DNA from: Diphasiastrum complanatum
Taxonomy: Eukaryota > Streptophyta > Lycopodiopsida > Lycopodiales > Lycopodiaceae
NCBI GenBank assembly: GCA_029204225.1
Contig: CM055095.1
Coordinates: 33,788,590-33,848,589 of the forward strand
Direction of reading: 5' to 3'
Length of the DNA stretch: 60,000 bases
A program made the translations under genes and the position numbers. Position 1 is the first letter of the stretch. Each line of letters starts with the position of its first letter. Of the stretch, positions 54,934-60,000 are shown piece after piece. The notes under the pieces were generated by a model. That model was given only the letters and a program-made list of their open reading frames with translations. It did no database searches and was not told the origin of the DNA.

Positions 54934-55977
54934 TGATGAGAATCGTGAGAAAAAAAATTCACGAAACATTCGCGACTCTCCTTCGTGATTCGAATGGAGT
55001 TCAGATGCATTCGCTGAACACTGCCAGCTAAAACACTCCTACAATCCTCCAAAGGATAGTCAGGTACTACTGATCTACGTTCATAAAATTAATAAGCATT
55101 CAACTTCATTTCAACTAAGGTGCGGAATTCAAGGGGAACAAGAAAACTCAGACATATTAAAATAAACAGCATAAGCATTCGACATTCAAGATGAGACACA
55201 ACCAGAAAATAATCTATATTGATTTTCTCTGATTTCTTCAGGGCACTGCATGTGAATCCACGCAGTGCGTTGGCATGAGAGAAGCACGGTTCTCTCATGG
55301 GTAGTAGTCTCGCTTTACTAGCGGACAATCGGATCTTCTAATCCTAGACAAAATCGTCTTCTCGCACGCAGGCGGAGCTTCTGTCTGTATTCATCTTCTG
55401 CTTACTAGCATCAGACTCCTTCTTGTTCTTTTTCTTATGTTTTTTTTTTTTATTACACACTGTGTATCCTATTGATATATGTCAAGTATTATTCAGTAAG
55501 TACAATCTCTCTATGCAAATCTAAGATTAGAGTGATTAACCATCTACAACTAACCAGAGAATTACAAGAGTGGCAGTTTAGCCACGACCTAGGGAGTATC
55601 TGCTGACGTCATGCCATCAGGTCATATCTCTGTACTTTTGGTACTTGCGTGATCTCTGGTGGTATTCCTTGGAGCATGAGGACAGAACAGGTTTTGTTTC
55701 CACCGTTGGTCTCGTTTACCTCGTTCGCCTTTCTCTTGTATACGACCACAAGGGAATCTCGTTCGTGGATCGTTCGTGTTCTCGAATCGTTGGTCTTCGT
55801 CTTCGTTGACTTTTGTGTTCGCGAAACTCGTCGTGTTTTGTGTCTTCAGATGTTCGAGTTCGCAAAGATGCTCGTCATCGTCTTCGTTGACTTTCGTGTT
55901 CATGAAACTCGTCGTTTTTCGTGTCGAGGGGGTGTAAGCTAGCAAGGCTTTGTGTTCAGAAACACTTTGTTTCTTCA
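54934..55977 (-). repeat. 5' LTR of the deletion-derivative copia (1044 bp)
   Basis: TGATGAGAATCGTGAG to TTTGTTTCTTCA on the plus strand; partner of 52582-53623. The shared segment continues ~28 bp past the low edge into the primer site. Confidence 0.88.
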
Positions 55978-56630
55978 TAGGCTTTCTACAAATATTCTAC
56001 CACGCAAGTATGTTGTTCCATAAATGCAAATGCCAAGTTTGGCCTAGATAGAACTCGAGCTATATGGATATGTCATATCTAGTTTGATGATTACAACTTG
56101 CATATAGATTGTAGACTTAGAAATAGCAAAAATATGCTTGTAGAAACTCGTGGCATTTCACATGCATTAAATGTAAGTGATCCATAGTGACATGCAACAT
56201 GAGATGCGACAAATGTCACATAGACTCTAGTTTTCACTTTAGATGTCATTGAAAGGTGGATGGATGTGGTTTCTACCTCGAGCTACCTCAAACTCCATAA
56301 ATATGTGTAGCTCTTCTCATATTTCTTGATGAAGAACCAAAGCTTTGTAGCTATCTCTTGCCATTTTGGATCCAAACAATTTTTGCTTGATATCTCTCTA
56401 TCTTTCTCTCTCTAACTCATGTTGAGGCTAATGCTAATACACTAATTTCTTGTACTTTTGCTCATTTATGATTCATTGCTATCATTCTCTGATTCTTAGC
56501 ATGCTAGATTGTGGTTAAGCCAAAACTTCTACACTGGATCTTGCTATTCAATCTAGAATCAGGTTATTGTGCTAATCATAAAGCTTAATTAGATCTATCA
56601 TACTTCCACACATGTGAATTCTGGAAATTA
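55978..56630. other. Gene-free stretch
   Basis: No coding homology. It contains short CTCTCTATCTTTCTCTCTCT-type runs near 56395. Possibly a diverged LTR or intergenic DNA; nothing more can be supported. Confidence 0.35.
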
Positions 56631-57240
56631 TGTCACAAATTTGATGTCTATCAATCAAGATAGCTCGATTTTGGATTGCTAGATTGCTTGAGTTTGTCTA
56701 GATTGCTTGAGTTTGACTCCTTATCAACGGAATTGACCCATACCACAAGACATAGATCAAATTTTAGATGATTTAGTCGCGATAACTCAATTTTGGCTAT
56801 TATGTCCCTTGTCACTCGATCAAGTTTAAGTTTAGGACAATTGGATTGCTTTAGTTTGATTCCTTATGGATGGAAATGGCCCCTATCACTCGAAATAGTT
56901 CAACTTTGAGGTGTGTCAATCAAGATGGCTCAGTTTTGGCCTTTATCATTAGAAGCTGCTTCTAAAGTCATCAAATTCATGGAATCTCAAGCTTACAAAA
57001 TTTAGATAGCTCAAATTTGATGCTAATCGCCCAAGCTGGCTCAAAGATGATGCCTAACATGTGTTTTTGGTCCTAGTCACTCGACATAGTTCGTTGATTG
57101 TGTTCAAACTCGATCCATCTCAAGTTTACGACACTTACATCACTTGAGTTTGGTCTAGTCGTATTGATGGATTTGCCCCTACACTTGTGATTGCTCAAAT
57201 TTCATTTTTATCACTCGAGGTAATTCGAATTTGATTCCTA
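56631..57240. repeat. Second GATAGCTC array
   Basis: Same words as 50121-51460: TATCAATCAAGATAGCTCGA, CACTCGAAATAGTTCAACTT, TTAGATAGCTCAAATTTGAT and the phrase GATGGATTTG.CCCTA. GATTGCTTGAGTTTG is repeated twice in a row (about 56683-56720). It stands apart from any recognised element. Confidence 0.6.
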
Positions 57241-57277
57241 TGAGTGAGAAAGCACAAATTTTTTTTAGAACCTGTAC

Positions 57278-57280
<3 letters not shown>

Positions 57281-57327
<47 letters not shown>

Positions 57328-57336
57328 CCCCCCCCC
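57281..57336. repeat. (CT)22 followed by C12
   Basis: Pure CT tract 57281-57325 running into a 12-base C run 57325-57336. A compound microsatellite. Confidence 0.95.
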
Positions 57337-58200
57337 TCTCATGCACGCGTGAATGCTCGGAAAAACCTGTATAGTATAGGCATGAAACCAACACAATTTC
57401 TCAAAAACCAGTATGATAAAATTTCGATGACTTTTCTAGATTAGCATAGGAACCTTGTCTTGAGTAATAGTCCTAAAATAATCGAGAATCTTAATAATTG
57501 GAGTCCTTTTCGAGGATAACTCAAAAAAGAGTTTGCCAGCACCGGCTCAAGCTCCCTCTCACCCTTCCGTGGCGCAATCGGGGTACCTGTGTCGGGGTAC
57601 CTGAAGGCTAAGGGGTAAAAAGCATTAAAACCACCTGCATGAGGTGGATCGCATGGGTCACGTTGATTTACGGACGACATGAGGTGTTGCAATAGCGCAC
57701 GAGTTGCAAGTGGGTAGGAGGCGGATGCTTGAGGTGGATGCTCTGCCAGTAACTGAAGATTTTCATTGGTTGAGAAAGAGATTAAAAATTTGCGGCTTTT
57801 GGACAATTGGGTCTTGATTTTGGGGCTTTTGGAGCTCTTTGGGCCATACTTTCCTGCGCTATTCCTGCTCTCCTCTTACGTTCTATTGTTGGGCTCATCC
57901 ACCATCGTATTGATCCACCATCGCATGCTGACCTTGTGATCGTCCGCCATCGTAGGTACGTTCTCTCTCTCATATGTTTTCAGGGCGGATATGGTGAAAA
58001 AAGTAAACGGGGTCTACTTTCTTGAAGAGGTAATTGTTTTTCAGTTTTTTTTATGGAGTGATAATGTTCTTGCATCTAGATGCCGCAGCCATCAGATCTT
58101 GTGAAGCGCTTAAAGCTTCTTGTTGAATCCTGAAATTCCATAGCTTTTTGACAACTGCTCACAACTGTTAATGATCTTCGAGCTCCCTGTATTTTGTCAG
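57337..58200. other. Gene-free stretch before the kinase fragment
   Basis: One long minus-strand frame (57806-57441, with KGERELEPVLANSFLSYPRK) is open, but I recognise no domain and it has no conserved neighbour. The CACCATCGTATTGATCCACC / CGCCATCGTAGG words near 57900 are small repeats. Nothing firm. Confidence 0.3.
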
Positions 58201-58281
58201 AGGCTATGCAAGTGATTTGCACAGCTTCTACTTGCAGTGAATTATCTGCATTCCAATCGAGTGCTTCATAGGGATCTGAAG
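58201..58281 (+). pseudogene. NIMA-related (NEK) protein kinase exon fragment
   Basis: 27 codons read RLCK-stop-FAQLLLAVNYLHSNRVL and HRDLK. This is the subdomain VIA-VIB segment of a NEK kinase, with the catalytic-loop HRDLK. The stop (TGA) stands where NEK kinases have Trp (KWF), consistent with a TGG to TGA change. The segment ends exactly at AAG|GTATGT, a good splice donor at 58282. No other kinase exon was found near it, so it is an isolated relic. Confidence 0.7.
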
Positions 58282-58321
58282 GTATGTCAACCTAACATCA
58301 TATAAGATTCAATCTCAACTT

Positions 58322-59557
58322 CTTTGCAAGTCATTTGTGGGATTCTACCCTCCGTCTATATCTGCTCTGTTAAGTTTTCCCTCCACCCTGTCACAAGAGA
58401 TGAGAGCTAAAATTTTCAAAACTGTTCGTGATTCATTGCAATATGACCTGATACGGAACAAGATTACAAAAATGGATAGTATCACGTATGTGGTCACATT
58501 CCGAAAAGCCTGGAATGTATGCATATCTTCAATTTCATGTAGAATGTAAGCTGTAGCTTCTCATAGTCTGTTAGGCGAAAGTAGATTATTCAATATAACG
58601 TATATATTTCTGATCAATAGCTAACATTCAGGGATCTCCATTTGTTGTGAGATTGTTTGAATAGTCTAACGTTGTCACTTCTTGTGGGCATGAACTTCAT
58701 TATTAGGAAATTTGATGCATATATCTTGTGAAATTTGACTGAATTGGATTCCCGGTTATAGTTAGCCTTCCACCTAGTTTTGGACTTCAGCGTTGGAATG
58801 GCACCATCTCCTGATACAATGAAAGTCATAGACGATTTTAGATATGTCATCAAAGGGAGGGGATCGTCTATGCAGTTAAACATTCCAGGAACAAGCTACC
58901 ACATGGCTCTTGAGGTATTTAACACCCTTTTAAATGTGAATTTAGCTCACTTTTTTGCTAACTAATTTGTGTAGTATACTGTGATGGATGCAGCATTCTT
59001 GATATGGACCTTTCTTAATTATCTGTGATCAGAAAAAACAGCAAGTTTTGGAAGCTTTCTCACCTGTGGTAAAGAAAAGGAGATTAGAGAAATCAAAAGG
59101 AAAAATGCCAACTTGATATACTGATGGAAGTAGAGAATGATAATGGCGAAATAATTTCAGACGATCTACTACAATTCTAGTTATACGGACTGATGTTTGC
59201 TGGATCTCACTCCTCTGCGGTATTTGTTTTGTGGCTAGTCAAGTTCTTGGGAGAAAATCAGCAAATTCTCCAACAAGTCAAGGTTTCTGCGTTACCATTT
59301 GATTTGTTCCGTAAGCTGTATCTAGTTCATCAAAAGTTCATAACAATCCTGATAAGCTCAAAAGTTACTATTGCCCAGTCAAAATCTTGCAGCATGTCTA
59401 GTAAATTTTCTGCAAATTGGCAAGCTTGTCTTCATAATTTCATTTTCATATTCTACATGCTTCGCAGGCTGAGCAAGACGCTATCAGAATGAGAAATATG
59501 TCATCTGAGGATCCATTATCTTGGATGGATATCGTAAATATGCCATTTACTTCAGCA
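58322..59557 (+). pseudogene. Cytochrome P450 (CYP85 clan), decayed partial gene
   Basis: Plus-strand pieces in family order: GFYPPSISALLSFPSTLSQE with MRAKIFKTVRDSL (58324-58550); MKVIDDFRYVIKGRGSSMQL with NIPGTSYHMALE ending at a GAG|GTATTT donor (58914); QVLEAFSPVVKKRRLEKSKG from an AG at 59032, frame change, then ENDNGEIISDDLLQF, a stop, and LYGLMFAGSHSSAVF, the I-helix, ending VK|GTTTCT (59280); and AEQDAIRMRNMSSEDPLSWM with NMPFTSA (59468-59557) between good splice sites. The oxygen-binding AGxxT motif reads AGSHS, so the Thr is lost. N-terminal membrane anchor and heme-binding Cys are not seen. Introns are retained, so it is a decayed gene copy, not a retrocopy. Closest in style to CYP85-clan enzymes (CYP88/CYP707/CYP720-type). 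Confidence 0.75.
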
Positions 59558-60000
59558 GTAAGAAGCATTCTTCCTTAACTGCTGGAAATCATTCATAGAT
59601 GCATGTTTTCATATCCTCAGTATTGAAACTCATTCTTGCATCAATCCCAGAAGGCAAAGATTGAAAGGACTTGTCATTACTAGCCTAGCTTTCATAATTT
59701 GAAAGGCTTATAGGAACTTAGGTTTGAAGGAACATAGGTTTCAAAATAATTATTAATAAGGCGTCAAAAGTTTTCTGAAGAATTTAAGTCTTGCTCTTTG
59801 GCAAAATCTGTACGAGCTCAGAAGTCAATTTCATTTGAAGGGCGTCTAAGATTCCTTCTGCTTGCAATGTGGGGTAATCATCAATTTTTGAAATGCATTG
59901 GGAGATTTTCTCATTAGCATAAGTAATATCAATGTTGGCCTCTTGATTTTGGCACTCGGACAGCTCCCGTATCGTCTTCGTGTTGTTGTTGACAGTTGTT
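59558..60000. other. Downstream of the P450 exons
   Basis: Starts with the donor GTAAG of the last readable P450 exon. No K-helix or heme-binding exon could be found to the end of the window, which may lie further right or be lost. Confidence 0.4.

Larger units (their letters stand above)
52582..55977 (-). mobile_element. Deletion-derivative copia element with two LTRs
   Basis: Minus orientation: 5' LTR 54934-55977, a degenerate primer site (TGGTATGGGAGC at 54922-54933), a 1.3 kb internal region with only parts of RT and RNase H, and 3' LTR 52582-53623. Gag, protease and integrase are deleted. The low side of the 3' LTR carries the same primer-site-like segment (about 52553-52581), which a simple element should not have. 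Confidence 0.75.

Noticed and set aside
57179-57444. Frames with Ser-Leu or Arg-Glu runs near 57.3 kb
   Set aside because: They are produced by the CT/C microsatellite.
57441-57806. 121-codon minus-strand frame as a gene
   Set aside because: It is open, but there is no recognisable domain, no supporting neighbour and no splice or promoter signal. It was left as unannotated sequence.

Overview
This window is plant nuclear DNA, most likely from a large-genome seed plant. It is dominated by degraded, nested Ty1/copia and Ty3/gypsy LTR retrotransposons on both strands. It also has one intact spliced host gene and a few decayed exons of plant gene families. No prokaryotic, organellar, tRNA or rRNA feature was recognised. 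A gymnosperm such as a conifer or yew is my guess from the density of old LTR elements and the CYP85-clan P450 remains; the sequence alone does not settle this.

Layout. 0-12.2 kb: a copia fragment, a complete gypsy LTR (1206-2477), a plus-strand gypsy integrase end (2476-3570), and two copies of an unusual open reading frame lying downstream of pol (4750-5540 and 8681-11250), the second ending in a polypurine tract and LTR. 12.2-15.1 kb: a minus-strand gypsy pol (INT, RNase H, RT, protease) with stops. 15.2-16.6 kb: two copia fragments. 16.6-20.4 kb: gag, leader and 5' LTR of a minus-strand LTR element that lacks pol. 20.4-28.6 kb: a mosaic of copia pieces on both strands. 28.6-35.1 kb: a near-complete, comparatively young copy of the same pol-less element, inserted into a copia element and carrying gag plus a large ORF of unknown function. 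35.1-37.0 kb: copia remnant and intergenic DNA.

37.06-38.65 kb: a two-exon BAHD acyltransferase (480 aa), the only clearly intact host gene. It resembles the omega-hydroxyacid/fatty-alcohol feruloyl transferase group.

39.7-48.5 kb: a block unlike the rest. It holds a multi-exon transposase-like gene (+), a minus-strand gene of unknown function, an intronless ORF with a complete histone H3 fold whose signature residues look like the centromeric variant CENH3, a spliced C48/Ulp1-like protease region directly downstream, and a minus-strand coiled-coil gene. The coiled-coil gene is homologous to the downstream ORF of the gypsy element at 8.7-11.3 kb. This block is the best candidate for an undescribed system: a large mobile element that has captured a centromeric-type histone. 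No terminal repeats were found by eye, so its edges are open.

48.7-56.0 kb: a copia gag/protease fragment with a clear tRNA-Met primer site, a degenerate array built on a GATAGCTC core, a copia RT/RNase H end, and a deletion-derivative copia element between two ~1.04 kb LTRs. 56.0-60.0 kb: a second GATAGCTC array, a CT/C microsatellite, a NEK-type kinase exon fragment with a nonsense codon, and a decayed CYP85-clan cytochrome P450.
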